NCBI RefSeq assembly: GCF_001896205.1
Contig: NZ_MPNU01000001.1
Span: 2,879,467 to 2,943,466 of the forward strand
Origin: Edwardsiella piscicida
GTDB lineage: Bacteria > Pseudomonadota > Gammaproteobacteria > Enterobacterales > Enterobacteriaceae
Reading direction: 5' to 3'
DNA length: 64,000 nucleotides
The position numbers and the translations under genes are program-made. How positions within the stretch are numbered: position 1 is the first letter of the stretch; each line of letters opens with the position of its first letter. Below, piece after piece: positions 28,782 to 38,039 of this stretch. The notes beneath the pieces are model-generated. The model saw nothing but the letters and a program-made list of their open reading frames with translations, ran no database searches and was not told where the DNA came from.

Positions 28782-29160
28782 GTGGAACCTCTCTATCCTG
28801 AATCGATGCCATACCTACCCCGATCGGCGCCGACGGGGCTCGATACCGAGAGGAATCGATGCCGGACTCCGGGGCGCGGAGCAGACCTTAATGTTAACAA
28901 TTGAAACAAGCCGTTAACTATAATCAACAATCCCCCGGGGAAAAACCCCGGATCGGCAAAAATGAGAGGCGGATAGGATCCCGTGCGCGTCGGGCGGCGG
29001 CAATCGCTCGAATCGCGATCTGTCGCGGCGTCGCATCGGCTACACTGAGAAGATTGCGCCGCGCGGACGAGAAGCGCGCGAGCGCACGCAGGGCCATTGC
29101 ATTCCACGCACCATAATGATAATAATTATCATTATAGAGTCGTAATTAAGGAGTCTCACT
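28782..29160. other. Divergent promoter region between the DASS gene and gpmA
   Basis: 379 bp. It contains a hairpin CCGGGG-AAAAA-CCCCGG (28935-28951), a TATAAT at 28919-28924 without a convincing -35, and the Fur box next to gpmA. No gene seen. Confidence 0.5.
29115..29133. promoter_or_regulatory. Fur box upstream of gpmA
   Basis: AATGATAATAATTATCATT is a perfect 9-1-9 palindrome matching the Fur consensus GATAATGATAATCATTATC. It lies 27 bp before gpmA. Fur control of gpmA has been reported in E. coli. Confidence 0.85.
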
Positions 29161-29913
29161 ATGGCTGTCACCAAACTGGTTCTGGTCCGTCACGGCGAAA
29201 GCGAGTGGAACCGGGAAAACCGCTTCACCGGCTGGACCGACGTTGAACTGTCAGAGAAAGGGCGCCAAGAGGCGCGGGCGGCGGGTCGCCTTCTGAAGGC
29301 GCAGGGATTTTCCTTTGACGTCGCCTACACCTCCGTGCTCAAGCGCGCCATTCACACCCTGTGGCACGTACTGGATGAGATCGATCAGCCGTGGCTTGCG
29401 GTTGAAAAATCATGGAAGCTCAATGAGCGCCACTACGGCGCCCTGCAGGGGCTGAACAAGGCGGAGACCGCGCAGCAGTACGGCGACGAACAGGTCAAGC
29501 TGTGGCGCCGCGCCTTTGCCATCACCCCACCGGCCCTGACGCCGGACGATCCCCGCTATCCCGGCCACGATCCGCGCTATGCGGCCCTAAGCGCCGACGA
29601 GCTCCCGCTGACGGAGAGCCTGGCCACCACCATTGAGCGGGTGATCCCCTATTGGCAGCAGCAGATCGCGCCGCGCATCGCCGCCGGCGAGCGGATCATC
29701 ATCGCCGCCCACGGCAATTCGCTGCGCGCGCTGGTCAAGCATCTGGATCATCTGAGCGAAAGTGAGATTATCGAGCTGAATATCCCGACCGGGGTTCCGC
29801 TAGTGTATGAGTTTGACGCCGATATGCAGCCGCTGCGCCACTACTACCTTGGCGACGCCGACGAGATTGCCGCCCGCCAAAACGCCGTCGCCAATCAGGG
29901 CAAGGCGGGCTAA
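29161..29913 (+). CDS. gpmA: 2,3-bisphosphoglycerate-dependent phosphoglycerate mutase
   Basis: Interconverts 3- and 2-phosphoglycerate in glycolysis and gluconeogenesis through a phosphohistidine. [10 protein letters not shown] places His11 as the phosphorylated residue; [12 protein letters not shown], the [14 protein letters not shown] loop and [14 protein letters not shown] follow in the expected order. 250 residues, the E. coli length. ATG 29161 follows AAGGAG. Iron regulation is likely from the Fur box upstream. Convergent with aroG, as in E. coli. Confidence 0.97.
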   Translation: MAVTKLVLVRHGESEWNRENRFTGWTDVELSEKGRQEARAAGRLLKAQGFSFDVAYTSVLKRAIHTLWHVLDEIDQPWLAVEKSWKLNERHYGALQGLNKAETAQQYGDEQVKLWRRAFAITPPALTPDDPRYPGHDPRYAALSADELPLTESLATTIERVIPYWQQQIAPRIAAGERIIIAAHGNSLRALVKHLDHLSESEIIELNIPTGVPLVYEFDADMQPLRHYYLGDADEIAARQNAVANQGKAG

Positions 29914-29931
29914 CCGCCTCCCCCGCTTACG

Positions 29932-29960
29932 CCGCCGCGGTGCGCTGAGCCCCGCGGCGG
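29932..29960. terminator. Hairpin between convergent gpmA and aroG
   Basis: CCGCCGCGG (29932-29940) pairs with CCGCGGCGG (29952-29960). No T-run on either strand. Confidence 0.45.
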
Positions 29961-29970
29961 TCAACGCGCC

Positions 29971-31035
29971 TTAGGCGGTCAGCCGGGCCCGGCGCGCGCG
30001 TACCGCGTCGGCCAGCTGGCGCAGGGCGCGCTCGCTGTCCTCCCAGCCGATGCAGGCGTCGGTGACGCTCTGCCCGTAGCGCAGTGCCTCGCCGCCGTCC
30101 GGGTTCTGATTTCCCTCCACCAGGTGGCTTTCGATCATCACCCCCATGATAGCCCGCTCACCAGCGGCCATCTGGGCGCAGACATCCTCGCATACCGCCA
30201 TCTGACGCTTGAACTGCTTGCTGCTGTTCGCATGGCTGAAGTCGATCATCACCTGCGGCGGCAAACCGGCCTGACGTAAACCCGCCGTCACCGCCTGTAC
30301 GTCGGCGGCGCTGTAGTTGGGGGTCTTGCCACCGCGCAGAATGATATGGCAGTCGCCGTTGCCGCTGGTATTGACGATGGCCGAGTGTCCCCACTTGGTC
30401 ACCGACAGGAAGCAGTGCGGGGCCCCGGCGGCGTTGATGGCGTCGATAGCCACCTTGATAGTGCCATCGGTGCCATTTTTAAATCCCACCGGGCAGGAGA
30501 GCCCCGAGGCCAGCTCGCGGTGCACCTGCGATTCGGTGGTCCGCGCCCCAATGGCGCCCCAGCTCATCAGATCGGCCAGGTACTGCGGGGTGATCATGTC
30601 GAGAAACTCCCCGGCGGTTGGCATCCCGCTGTCGTTGATCTCCAGCAGCAGGCGGCGGGCGCTGCGCAGACCGTCGTTGATGCAGTAGCTACCGTCCATG
30701 TGCGGATCGTTGATCAGCCCCTTCCATCCCACGGTGGTCCGCGGCTTCTCAAAGTAAACTCGCATCACAATCTCCAGCTCGCCGGCCAGCGCGCTGCGCA
30801 GCGCCAGCAGGCGGGAGGCATACTCCTTCGCCGCCTGCGGATCGTGGATGGAGCAGGGACCGATGATCACCAGCAGGCGATCGTCCTGCCCCTGTAAGAT
30901 TCGGTGAATGGCGCTACGGGTCTGCGACACCGTGCTGGCCGCGCAGGCGGTAGCTGGAAAGGCCTCCAGCAGCGCCACCGGCGGCAGCAGTTCCTTGATC
31001 TGTGTAATCCGTAAATCGTCGTTCTGATAGCTCAT
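29971..31035 (-). CDS. aroG: 3-deoxy-7-phosphoheptulonate synthase, Phe-sensitive type
   Basis: First step of the shikimate pathway: condenses phosphoenolpyruvate and erythrose-4-phosphate. Conserved segments are MSYQNDDLRITQIKELLPP, IIGPCSIHD with the metal-ligand cysteine, EKPRTTVGWKGLINDPHMD, GARTTESQVHRELASGLSCPVGFKNGTDG (read in parts) and DFSHANS. Sequence is nearest AroG rather than AroF or AroH. 354 residues (E. coli 350). ATG 31035. No clear pair of TyrR boxes was found upstream. Confidence 0.94.
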   Translation of the reverse strand: MSYQNDDLRITQIKELLPPVALLEAFPATACAASTVSQTRSAIHRILQGQDDRLLVIIGPCSIHDPQAAKEYASRLLALRSALAGELEIVMRVYFEKPRTTVGWKGLINDPHMDGSYCINDGLRSARRLLLEINDSGMPTAGEFLDMITPQYLADLMSWGAIGARTTESQVHRELASGLSCPVGFKNGTDGTIKVAIDAINAAGAPHCFLSVTKWGHSAIVNTSGNGDCHIILRGGKTPNYSAADVQAVTAGLRQAGLPPQVMIDFSHANSSKQFKRQMAVCEDVCAQMAAGERAIMGVMIESHLVEGNQNPDGGEALRYGQSVTDACIGWEDSERALRQLADAVRARRARLTA

Positions 31036-31513
31036 AGTGCATCCATCGTGTCGTAGAAAAGGCGTATAGCGATACTTTTCAATCTATCCGCTTTCTCACG
31101 CCGTTGTAAACGATGAGGCCTATCGCCGTCTTTTTATATAATTAATTGATATATATAAATAAAAAAACAACTCCGAAATATCACTCTACGTTTATCGGTG
31201 CATTTGACATATCAAAATGATGAAAGCGCTGAGCGACAGACTAATTCACTGGCGCCATCGCCGCCGCGCCGGTATCGAAGCACGATGGACATTCGGGAAA
31301 TAAAGGCTGGCCGAGCGCGATCGGTGAAGCGTGGTGCCAGAATGGAAAATGTGCGCGGCGTAAGCAAACCCAGGGTAACGGACGGTCTGGCACGGAGCAG
31401 GATCGGGGGAGCATCATGGAGGTGCAGGATGACGCGGCTCACGCCTGCCCAGAATGGGCATCGCTAGGCGAGATTATCCGTCACGCTAAACATCGATTTT
31501 TTATCGCGGAGAA
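31036..31513. other. Intergenic region between aroG and the tRNA-Lys array
   Basis: 478 bp. An AT-rich stretch (31131-31170) probably belongs to the aroG promoter. The right end (31421-31513) is the first copy of the inter-tRNA spacer repeat. E. coli carries nadA, pnuC, zitB and ybgS in this interval; none is present. Confidence 0.55.
31421..31513 (-). repeat. tRNA-Lys 3' flank repeat, copy 1
   Basis: Shares a GTGCAGGATGA...CATCGCTA-GCGA...ATTATCC...CACGCTAAACA...GAGAATGG framework with three other spacers in the array (about 90 bp). Most diverged copy. It lies directly 3' of the last tRNA gene. Confidence 0.7.
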
Positions 31514-31589
31514 TGGTGGGTCGTGCAGGATTCGAACCTGCGACCAATTGATTAAAAGTCAACTGCTCTACCAACTGAGCTAACGACCC
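31514..31589 (-). tRNA. tRNA-Lys (anticodon UUU), copy 1
   Basis: 76-nt gene including encoded CCA. Minus strand begins GGGTCGTTAGCTCAGTTGG; the anticodon loop is CTTTTAA with anticodon TTT; the T arm is GGTTCGAATCC; the 3' end is GACCCACCA. Identical to the other five copies and to E. coli tRNA-Lys. The last gene of a six-gene minus-strand array. Confidence 0.97.
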
Positions 31590-31648
31590 GCGTCGTGAGG
31601 TACGGCCTCGTGCAGAGTGTCGCTCGTCGTATGGGAAACGCGGAGATC

Positions 31649-31741
31649 GTGCGGAATGACGCGGCGGATGCCTCACCCTCGCGGGCCATCGCCAGGCGAT
31701 GTTGTCCTTACACGCTGAATACCGGTTTCTCATCGCGAGAA
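31649..31741 (-). repeat. tRNA-Lys 3' flank repeat, copy 2
   Basis: About 93 bp with the shared spacer pattern, including CATCGCCAGGCGATG (a short hairpin) and TCTCATCGCGAGAATGG beside the next tRNA. Confidence 0.75.
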
Positions 31742-31817
31742 TGGTGGGTCGTGCAGGATTCGAACCTGCGACCAATTGATTAAAAGTCAACTGCTCTACC
31801 AACTGAGCTAACGACCC
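31742..31817 (-). tRNA. tRNA-Lys (anticodon UUU), copy 2
   Basis: Sequence identical to copy 1, with encoded CCA. Its 3' flank is repeat copy 2. Confidence 0.97.
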
Positions 31818-31921
31818 GCTCGACACGATAATGCTATTTAGTTGCCATTCGACACTGGAATGGACGCTACAGGAAACGGGACGTCTCCTGGACGGGATAC
31901 ACCGGTACGCATCAGGAATGA

Positions 31922-31997
31922 TGGTGGGTCGTGCAGGATTCGAACCTGCGACCAATTGATTAAAAGTCAACTGCTCTACCAACTGAGCTAACGACCC
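31922..31997 (-). tRNA. tRNA-Lys (anticodon UUU), copy 3
   Basis: Identical to copy 1, with encoded CCA. The 104-bp spacer on its 3' side is unrelated to the repeated spacer. Confidence 0.97.
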
Positions 31998-32038
31998 GCT
32001 CGATGTGTCACCTTACTCTGTTTCGCCACCTAAAATCA

Positions 32039-32114
32039 TGGTGGGTCGTGCAGGATTCGAACCTGCGACCAATTGATTAAAAGTCAACTGCTCTACCAAC
32101 TGAGCTAACGACCC
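32039..32114 (-). tRNA. tRNA-Lys (anticodon UUU), copy 4
   Basis: Identical to copy 1, with encoded CCA. Separated from copy 3 by only 41 bp and without the repeated spacer. Confidence 0.97.
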
Positions 32115-32218
32115 TTACAGAGTAGTGCCAACAGAAAAACCAGACGGCTAAGATAGCCTGAGAAATGCGTGTGTTACCACACCTTACTCGCCGTGCGTCA
32201 CCCTCGAAATGGCGGCCG

Positions 32219-32289
32219 GTGCAGGATGATAATGCCATCGCTAAGCGACGTTATCCTTCACGCTGAATACCGATTTCTCATCGCGAGAA
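32219..32289 (-). repeat. tRNA-Lys 3' flank repeat, copy 3
   Basis: Shortened copy (about 71 bp) of the spacer repeat: GTGCAGGATGAT, then CATCGCTAAGCGACG, CACGCTGAATACCG and TCATCGCGAGAATGG. Confidence 0.75.
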
Positions 32290-32365
32290 TGGTGGGTCGT
32301 GCAGGATTCGAACCTGCGACCAATTGATTAAAAGTCAACTGCTCTACCAACTGAGCTAACGACCC
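32290..32365 (-). tRNA. tRNA-Lys (anticodon UUU), copy 5
   Basis: Identical to copy 1, with encoded CCA, followed on its 3' side by repeat copy 3. Confidence 0.97.
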
Positions 32366-32420
32366 GCACCGTGGTTTACTGCTCATTACAGAATGTCACT
32401 CGCCAAAATGAGCGGTGGCA

Positions 32421-32512
32421 GTGCAGGATGATGCGGCTGACGCCTTGCCCTCACGGGCCATCGCTAAGCGATGTTATCCTTCACGCTAAACACCGTTATC
32501 TCATCGTGAGAA
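32421..32512 (-). repeat. tRNA-Lys 3' flank repeat, copy 4
   Basis: About 92 bp; contains the perfect hairpin CATCGC-TAA-GCGATG and CACGCTAAACACCG. Closest in layout to copies 1 and 2. Confidence 0.75.
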
Positions 32513-32588
32513 TGGTGGGTCGTGCAGGATTCGAACCTGCGACCAATTGATTAAAAGTCAACTGCTCTACCAACTGAGCTAACGACCC
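32513..32588 (-). tRNA. tRNA-Lys (anticodon UUU), copy 6 (first transcribed)
   Basis: Identical to copy 1, with encoded CCA. It is the promoter-proximal gene of the array. Confidence 0.97.
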
Positions 32589-32641
32589 ATTCTGTAAGCC
32601 ACCGCGACTCGGTTTACACTTTGTCTTGGCAACGGCGGCAT

Positions 32642-32669
32642 ATATTACCCATTTATCCGGACAGCGCAA
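32642..32669 (-). promoter_or_regulatory. Likely promoter of the tRNA-Lys array
   Basis: On the minus strand TTGCGC (32669-32664), a 16-bp spacer and TAATAT (32647-32642) are followed by the GC-rich discriminator GCCGCCG, the usual pattern of a stringently controlled stable-RNA promoter. It lies about 53 bp before the first tRNA. Confidence 0.6.
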
Positions 32670-32761
32670 CCAAAAATTCTCAGAATCCGGTCAATTGCTT
32701 GCGCTTCATACACTCGGGCGCGGAAAACAGGCAATGCGCCTGATTTCCGTCCCGTTTAGGG

Positions 32762-33544
32762 CTATCCCATGCGTTTTTGCGCCAGCTTGGCCGCATCGCT
32801 GTTCGGATATTGTTTGATCACCTGCTGGTAGACGGCGTTGGCCTTATCGGTCTGCCCTTTCTCCTGCATGATCACGCCGACCTTATACATAGACTCCGCG
32901 GCCTTGGGCGATTTGGGGTAGTTTTTTACCACCACGGCATAATAATAGGCCGCATCGTCCTTTTTCCCCTTGCTGTAAAACAGCTGCCCCAGCCAATAGT
33001 TGGCGTTGGGCTGATAGGTAGAGTCCGGGTACTGTTTGATAAAGGTCTGGAAAGCCGAAATCGCCTGATCGTTCTGCTTCTTCACCAGAACCAGATCGAC
33101 GGCGCGGTTATAGTCCGCGTTGGCGTCACCGCCGCTGGCGGCCGCCTGCGGGGTCGCCGTCGCCGGCGCGCTGGCCTCCGCCGCCGGGGCGGGTGCTGCC
33201 GTCGAAGACGCTGCCGCGCCCTGAGCCGCGCTGCCGCTGCTCAGACTGTCTATCTGCTGATAGATCTGTTTCTGGCGTTCCACGATCTGATTCAGTTGAT
33301 ATTGGTTTTCCTGGATCTGCCCGCGCAGGGTGTCAATATCACGCTGGTTGTCGGAAAGCTGTTGCTGAAGCTGAGTCAACAGCTGGCCCTGAGCGTTGGT
33401 AATACGCTCAAGGGAGGTCACTCGGTCTTCCACCGAGCCGGAGCCGACGCTACTGATTGGCGCTTGGGCAGTAGCGACCCAGGGGGCCGCTACGCCAACC
33501 AGTAACGACAGACCCATCATATGACGTCTGAAGTTACTGCTCAT
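32762..33544 (-). CDS. cpoB: Cell division coordinator CpoB
   Basis: Periplasmic protein linking Tol-Pal outer-membrane constriction to PBP1B peptidoglycan synthesis. Signal peptide to about ATA at residue 26; a coiled-coil trimerisation segment (about 36-100, LTQLQQQLSDNQRDIDTLRGQI); a low-complexity Ala/Pro linker (about 105-140); then three C-terminal TPR repeats (YNRAVDLVLVKKQNDQAISAFQTF, YWLGQLFYSKGKKDDAAYYY, MYKVGVIMQEKGQTDKANAVY read in parts). 260 residues (E. coli 263). Last gene of the tol-pal cluster. Confidence 0.94.
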   Translation of the reverse strand: MSSNFRRHMMGLSLLVGVAAPWVATAQAPISSVGSGSVEDRVTSLERITNAQGQLLTQLQQQLSDNQRDIDTLRGQIQENQYQLNQIVERQKQIYQQIDSLSSGSAAQGAAASSTAAPAPAAEASAPATATPQAAASGGDANADYNRAVDLVLVKKQNDQAISAFQTFIKQYPDSTYQPNANYWLGQLFYSKGKKDDAAYYYAVVVKNYPKSPKAAESMYKVGVIMQEKGQTDKANAVYQQVIKQYPNSDAAKLAQKRMG

Positions 33545-33568
33545 TCGCTACTCGTCTAGGTAACAGAA

Positions 33569-34081
33569 TTAGTAGACCAGTACGGCACGACGGTTTTTAG
33601 CGTATGCCGCTTCGTCGTGACCCAGTACCGCAGGCTTCTCTTTACCGTAGGAAACGATATCGATCTGATCGGCGCTAACGCCTTTACCCTGCAGATACAT
33701 CTTCACCGCATTGGCGCGACGTTCGCCCAGCGCGATGTTGTACTCCGGCGTACCGCGTTCGTCGGTATGGCCTTCTACGGTGACTTTGTAGGACGGGTTG
33801 CTGCGCAGGAACGCCGCGTGGGCATCCAGCTCCTGCATGTAGTCCGGGGTCACATCGTATTTATCCAGGCCGAAGTAAACGATGTTGTTTTTCTGCAGCT
33901 CCTGCATCTGCAAACGAGCCTGTTCATCAGAAGAGAGATTGCTGCTGCTGTTTTCCATACCGTTGGCGCCCATGCCCATACCGGACTGATCGTCATTGGT
34001 GTTTTTCTTTGAACTACAGGCAGCTACGGCCATGATCGGCAGTACCAGCATCAGCCCCTTGAGAACTTTGTTCAGTTGCAT
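33569..34081 (-). CDS. pal: Peptidoglycan-associated outer-membrane lipoprotein
   Basis: Anchors the outer membrane to peptidoglycan in the Tol-Pal system. Lipobox MAVAAC with lipidated Cys22 and Ser at +2 (outer-membrane sorting). The OmpA-like peptidoglycan-binding domain holds [22 protein letters not shown] and the diaminopimelate-contacting region. 170 residues (E. coli 173). ATG 34081. It is followed by cpoB after 24 bp. Confidence 0.96.
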   Translation of the reverse strand: MQLNKVLKGLMLVLPIMAVAACSSKKNTNDDQSGMGMGANGMENSSSNLSSDEQARLQMQELQKNNIVYFGLDKYDVTPDYMQELDAHAAFLRSNPSYKVTVEGHTDERGTPEYNIALGERRANAVKMYLQGKGVSADQIDIVSYGKEKPAVLGHDEAAYAKNRRAVLVY

Positions 34082-34127
34082 CTTATTGATCCTTTTAAAT
34101 TTATATAAGTATAGTTTTATTCATGCA

Positions 34128-35420
34128 TCACAGATACGGCGACCAGGCAGGGAACTTCACCTGACCATCGGTAGCCGGAAGACGCGCTTTAAAACGCCCG
34201 TCTATCGATACTAACTGCAGCACGGAGCCCAGTCCCTGGGTAGAACTGTAAATCACCATGGTGCCGTTCGGCGCGATACTCGGCGTTTCATCCAGGAACG
34301 TATCCGTCAGAACCTGAGTGGCATTCGTTCCAAGATCCAGTTTAGCGATATGCTGCGCGCCTGCATTGCTGCTCACCATGACCAGGAATTTCCCGTCAGG
34401 GCTCACTTCGGCATCCTGATTCTGGGAACCTTCCCAGGTCAGGCGCTGCGCGGCACCGCCGTTGATGTTCATTTTATAAATCTGCGGCCGGCCGGCCTGG
34501 TCAGAGGTAAAGGCCAGGTTTTGGCTGTCCGGGAACCAGGTCGGCTCCGTGTTGTTGCTGCGACCGTCGGTCACCTGACGGATGGCGCCGGAGGCCAGAT
34601 CCATCACGTACAGGTTGAGGCTGCCGGTCTTGGAGAGCGCAAACGCCAGCTTGCTGCCGTCCGGAGAGAAGGCCGGAGAGCCGTTGTGACGCGGGAAGGA
34701 GGCCACCTGACGGATCGCACCGTTGGACAGGGTCTGGATCACCAGCGCCGAGCGACCGCTCTCAAAGGTCACGTAGGCCAGCTTGCTGCCGTCCGGCGAC
34801 CAGGCCGGCGACATCAGCGGCTCAGCGGAGCGATGCACCACAAACTGGTTATAGCCATCGTAGTCGGCCACGCGCAGCTCATAGGGGAACTGACCGCCGT
34901 TGGTCTGCACCACATAGGCGATGCGGGTGCGGAAGGCCCCCTTGATACCGGTCAGCTTCTCAAACACCTCGTCGCTGGCGGTATGGGCGGCGTAGCGCAG
35001 CCACTGCTTGGTCACCTTATACTGATTCTGCGCCAGCACGCTGCCCGGATTCCCGGAGGTATCCACCAGCTGGTAGGAGACCAGATAGCTGCCGTCCGCG
35101 CCAGGCTGTACCTGACCGACCACCACGGCGTCGATCCCCAGCGCCGTCCAGGCCGCCGGGGTGACCTCGGCCGCCGTCGACGGCTGCTGCGGCATCCGGC
35201 TGGCATCGATCGGGTTAAACTTACCGCTGTTGCGCAGATCGGCGGCGATGATTCCGCCGATATTCTCCGGCGCCGCACCCGGCCCCATCCACTTAAAGGG
35301 AACTACGCCAATCGGGCGGGCAGAGTCTACCCCTTGGGTTATCACGATTCGGACTTCGGCATGGAGCACGCTGGCCCACAGGACGAGAAGCCCCACCATC
35401 AAACGAAACGCCTGCTTCAT
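34128..35420 (-). CDS. tolB: Tol-Pal system protein TolB
   Basis: Periplasmic Tol-Pal partner that binds Pal and TolA. A signal peptide ends at LHA before EVRIVITQG; an alpha/beta domain spans about 25-160; a six-bladed beta-propeller follows with repeated SPDGSKLAY-type blades ([52 protein letters not shown]). ATG 35420 with AGGGAG gives 430 residues, as in E. coli; the frame up to 35450 is an extension. Confidence 0.96.
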   Translation of the reverse strand: MKQAFRLMVGLLVLWASVLHAEVRIVITQGVDSARPIGVVPFKWMGPGAAPENIGGIIAADLRNSGKFNPIDASRMPQQPSTAAEVTPAAWTALGIDAVVVGQVQPGADGSYLVSYQLVDTSGNPGSVLAQNQYKVTKQWLRYAAHTASDEVFEKLTGIKGAFRTRIAYVVQTNGGQFPYELRVADYDGYNQFVVHRSAEPLMSPAWSPDGSKLAYVTFESGRSALVIQTLSNGAIRQVASFPRHNGSPAFSPDGSKLAFALSKTGSLNLYVMDLASGAIRQVTDGRSNNTEPTWFPDSQNLAFTSDQAGRPQIYKMNINGGAAQRLTWEGSQNQDAEVSPDGKFLVMVSSNAGAQHIAKLDLGTNATQVLTDTFLDETPSIAPNGTMVIYSSTQGLGSVLQLVSIDGRFKARLPATDGQVKFPAWSPYL

Positions 35421-35564
35421 CTTATCTCCCTTATCCGACCCTCTGGCCACGATAAATTAGCAGAATTTTAACAAATCAATGTCAACAACACTACATGCCG
35501 CCGCAGAAGGCCATCGGCCGAATCCGATAACGATCCGCCGATTACCGCCGCGGCGCCGAGTTCA

Positions 35565-36791
35565 TCACTGCGGCTGGAACACCACCGGCGCGTTTTTATA
35601 CACCTGGTACACCGCGTCGCTGGGCGGCTTAGGATAGCGCGCCTGACGCGCGGCGGAGAGCGCCGCCTGGCACAGCGCCGGATCGCCCCCTTCCGCCTTC
35701 ACATCGAGCAGCAGGCCATCGGGCGCCAGCTTGATGCGCAGATCGCAGGTTTTTCCAGCATAGCTTGGATCAGTATAAAACTTCGCCATGATTGCGCTTC
35801 TAATTTGATTCCCATAGCCGCTAATTTCTGCGCCGGAGGCGCCGGAAGCCTTGCTATTGCCTTTACCGTCCGGGCCCGCCTTACCGCTGTTGCCCGGCGT
35901 ACCGCCGTTGGCGGTGCCTTTCGGCGCATTCTTCGACGACGCCAGGCCGCCAAACAGATCGTCCACCTCGTCAGCCTGCTTCGCGGCGGCGGCGGCGGCC
36001 GCTTTCTTCTTCGCCTCGGCGGCTTTCTTGGCATCCGCCTTGGCCTTGGCCTCGGTATCGGCCTTCGCCTTGGCTTCTGCCGCCGCTTTCGCCTTGGCCT
36101 CCGCCTTCGCGTCCGCCGCGGCCTTAGCCTCCGCCGCTTGCTTCGCCGCTTCCGCCGCCTGCTGCTTCGCGGCCTCGGCGGCCTTCTTCGCCTCTTCTGC
36201 GGCCTTCTTCGCCGCCTCGTCAGCCTGTTTCTTCGCGGCGAGAGCGGCTTTTTTCACCTCTTCCTCGGCCTGTTTCTTGGCCTCGGCGGCCGCTTTCGCC
36301 GCCTCTTCTTTCGCCTGCTGCACCGCCAGCGCGGCGGCCTTCTTCGCCTCTTCCGCCGCTTTCTTCGCCTCTTCCGCGGCCTGTTTTTTAGCCTGCTCTG
36401 CGGCCTGCTTGGCCTCTTCCGCCGCCTGCTTGGCATCTTCCTGCGCCTGCAGGCGCTCTTTCTCCAGCGCCTTCAGGCGCTGTTGCTCTTCCGCCTGCTT
36501 ACGCTGCATCTCCTGCGCCTGCTTTTCCGCTTTCTGCTGACGCTGCTGCTCCGCGCGCTGGGCCGCGTTCTGCTGCTCCTGCTGGCGGTTGTACTGCTGC
36601 ACGACCGCGTTCGGATCCACCATCACCGCGTCGATCGCCGAGCCGCCGCCGCCGCCGTCACCGCCCTCGCTCATCGGGTTATCCTGCATCAGGGAGCCCC
36701 AAATCAGCAGGCCGATCAGGACAATGTGCAAAATCACCGAGATGATGACAGAGCGATTCAGCTTATCTTTTTGCTCAGTTGCATTTCCCAC
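35565..36791 (-). CDS. tolA: Tol-Pal system inner-membrane protein TolA
   Basis: Spans the periplasm from the TolQR motor to the TolB-Pal side; also an entry route for group A colicins and filamentous phage. One N-terminal helix (SVIISVILHIVLIGLLIW), a glycine hinge, domain II of about 220 residues made of AEEAKKAAE-type repeats forming a long helix, and the C-terminal domain III (YAGKTCDLRIKLAPDGLLLDV). The start is GTG 36791, because GNATEQKDKLNRS aligns with E. coli SKATEQNDKLKRA. 408 residues (E. coli 421). Upstream frame to 36890 is spurious. Confidence 0.93.
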   Translation of the reverse strand: MGNATEQKDKLNRSVIISVILHIVLIGLLIWGSLMQDNPMSEGGDGGGGGSAIDAVMVDPNAVVQQYNRQQEQQNAAQRAEQQRQQKAEKQAQEMQRKQAEEQQRLKALEKERLQAQEDAKQAAEEAKQAAEQAKKQAAEEAKKAAEEAKKAAALAVQQAKEEAAKAAAEAKKQAEEEVKKAALAAKKQADEAAKKAAEEAKKAAEAAKQQAAEAAKQAAEAKAAADAKAEAKAKAAAEAKAKADTEAKAKADAKKAAEAKKKAAAAAAAKQADEVDDLFGGLASSKNAPKGTANGGTPGNSGKAGPDGKGNSKASGASGAEISGYGNQIRSAIMAKFYTDPSYAGKTCDLRIKLAPDGLLLDVKAEGGDPALCQAALSAARQARYPKPPSDAVYQVYKNAPVVFQPQ

Positions 36792-36920
36792 AATTCGATT
36801 CCAACCGCTAGTCGCTTCCAAGATCCTGCCGTGCCGGGCCACTACCCGCCGCGCTGTAAAATAAAGACACGCAGCCCGTACAGGCTGCATGTCTGCTTAC
36901 GCTACGCGGCGGCGAATCCC

Positions 36921-37343
36921 TTAAATCGGCTGCGTCATCAGTCCCACGGAGGTGACTCCGGCCTGATGTAATAAATTGAGCGCCTTAATAATTTCATCGT
37001 ACGGCACCTCTTTGGCTCCCCCGATCAGAAACACCGTTTTCGGGTCGGCCTTGAGCTGCGCCTGCGCCTCGGCGATCACCTGCTCCGGCGGCAACTGCTC
37101 CATGCGATTATGATCCACCACCACCGCATACTGCCCTACGCCGGAGACCTCCACGATCACCGGCGGGTGATCGTTGGTGCTGACGGTTTTCGACTCCGTC
37201 GCATCCGGTAAATCCACCTCAACGCTTTGCGTAATAATCGGCGCCGTCGCCATAAAGATCAGCACCAGCACCAACAGCACGTCGAGCAGCGGAACGATGT
37301 TGATTTCCGACTTGAGATCGCGCCGTCCACCTAATCTTGCCAT
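36921..37343 (-). CDS. tolR: Tol-Pal system protein TolR
   Basis: ExbD-type component of the proton-driven TolQR motor. One transmembrane helix, LLDVLLVLVLIFMATAPI, carries the essential Asp (about residue 21). The periplasmic domain contains SVEVDLPDATES and VFLIGGAKEVPYDEIIKAL. 140 residues (E. coli 142). ATG 37343 with GAGGA. It is 12 bp downstream of tolQ. Confidence 0.96.
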   Translation of the reverse strand: MARLGGRRDLKSEINIVPLLDVLLVLVLIFMATAPIITQSVEVDLPDATESKTVSTNDHPPVIVEVSGVGQYAVVVDHNRMEQLPPEQVIAEAQAQLKADPKTVFLIGGAKEVPYDEIIKALNLLHQAGVTSVGLMTQPI

Positions 37344-37355
37344 GCTATCCTCAAC

Positions 37356-38039
37356 TTACTTGCCGTCAGCGGCAAAGGCCTGGCGGTGCAGAATGGCGAT
37401 GAACTCTTCCATGAAGTTTTCATAGTTCTGCTCCAGCTTATTCACCCGCAGGCTGAGGCGGTTATAGGCCATCACGGCCGGGATCGCGGCGAACAGGCCG
37501 ATCGCCGTCGCGATCAGCGCCTCGGCGATACCCGGTGCCACCATCTGCAGCGTTGCCTGCTTCACGGCGCCCAGACCGATAAAGGCGTGCATAATCCCCC
37601 AAACGGTGCCGAACAGGCCGATATACGGGCTGATAGAGCCGACGGTGCCCAGGAACGGAATGTGGTTCTCCATCGCCTCGATCTCCCGGTTGAGCGAAAT
37701 GCGCATCGCGCGCGATGCCCCTTCGATCACCCCTTCCGGCGCATGGCTATTCATGCGGTGCAGGCGGGCAAACTCCTTAAATCCGGAGTAGAAGATCTGC
37801 TCGGATCCACTCAGGGCGTCGCGCCGGGTCTGGCTTTCCTGATACAGGCGGGACAGCTCGATGCCGGACCAAAATTTATCCTCAAAAGCCTCGGCATCAC
37901 GCGTAGCCGCATTCAGGATACGGGTGCGCTGGATAATGATCGCCCAGGAGGCAATCGAAAAGCATATCAATACCAGCATGATAAGCTTTACCAGCAGGCT
38001 TGCTTTCAGGAATAAATCCAGAATGTTCATGTCAGTCAC
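37356..38039 (-). CDS. tolQ: Tol-Pal system protein TolQ
   Basis: ExbB-type proton channel subunit with three membrane helices (about 17-37, 133-155 and 168-190). Family motifs: [38 protein letters not shown] and [20 protein letters not shown] (in parts). The start is GTG 38039, overlapping the ybgC stop by GTGA as in E. coli. 227 residues (E. coli 230). Confidence 0.96.
   Translation of the reverse strand: MTDMNILDLFLKASLLVKLIMLVLICFSIASWAIIIQRTRILNAATRDAEAFEDKFWSGIELSRLYQESQTRRDALSGSEQIFYSGFKEFARLHRMNSHAPEGVIEGASRAMRISLNREIEAMENHIPFLGTVGSISPYIGLFGTVWGIMHAFIGLGAVKQATLQMVAPGIAEALIATAIGLFAAIPAVMAYNRLSLRVNKLEQNYENFMEEFIAILHRQAFAADGK

Noticed and set aside
31080-31130. TyrR boxes upstream of aroG
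   Set aside because: Only one half-site-like TGTAAA was found, without the matching TTTACA at 6 bp.
31464-31982. A 172-residue open frame with repeated QLVEQLTFNQLVAGSNPARPT-type segments
   Set aside because: It is the translation of three tRNA-Lys genes and their spacers; this spurious peptide is a well-known artefact of tRNA arrays.
31421-32588. CRISPR-like regular repeats
   Set aside because: The repeated units are tRNA genes and their flanks; spacing is irregular and there are no short palindromic repeats with unique spacers or cas genes.
31514-32588. tRNA-Lys genes as an integration site of a phage or island
   Set aside because: No integrase, no partial tRNA direct repeat and no foreign genes next to the array.
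35805-36971. Plus-strand frame of 388 residues rich in Leu, Arg and Phe
   Set aside because: Antisense to the Ala/Lys/Glu repeat region of tolA; composition follows directly from the repeats.
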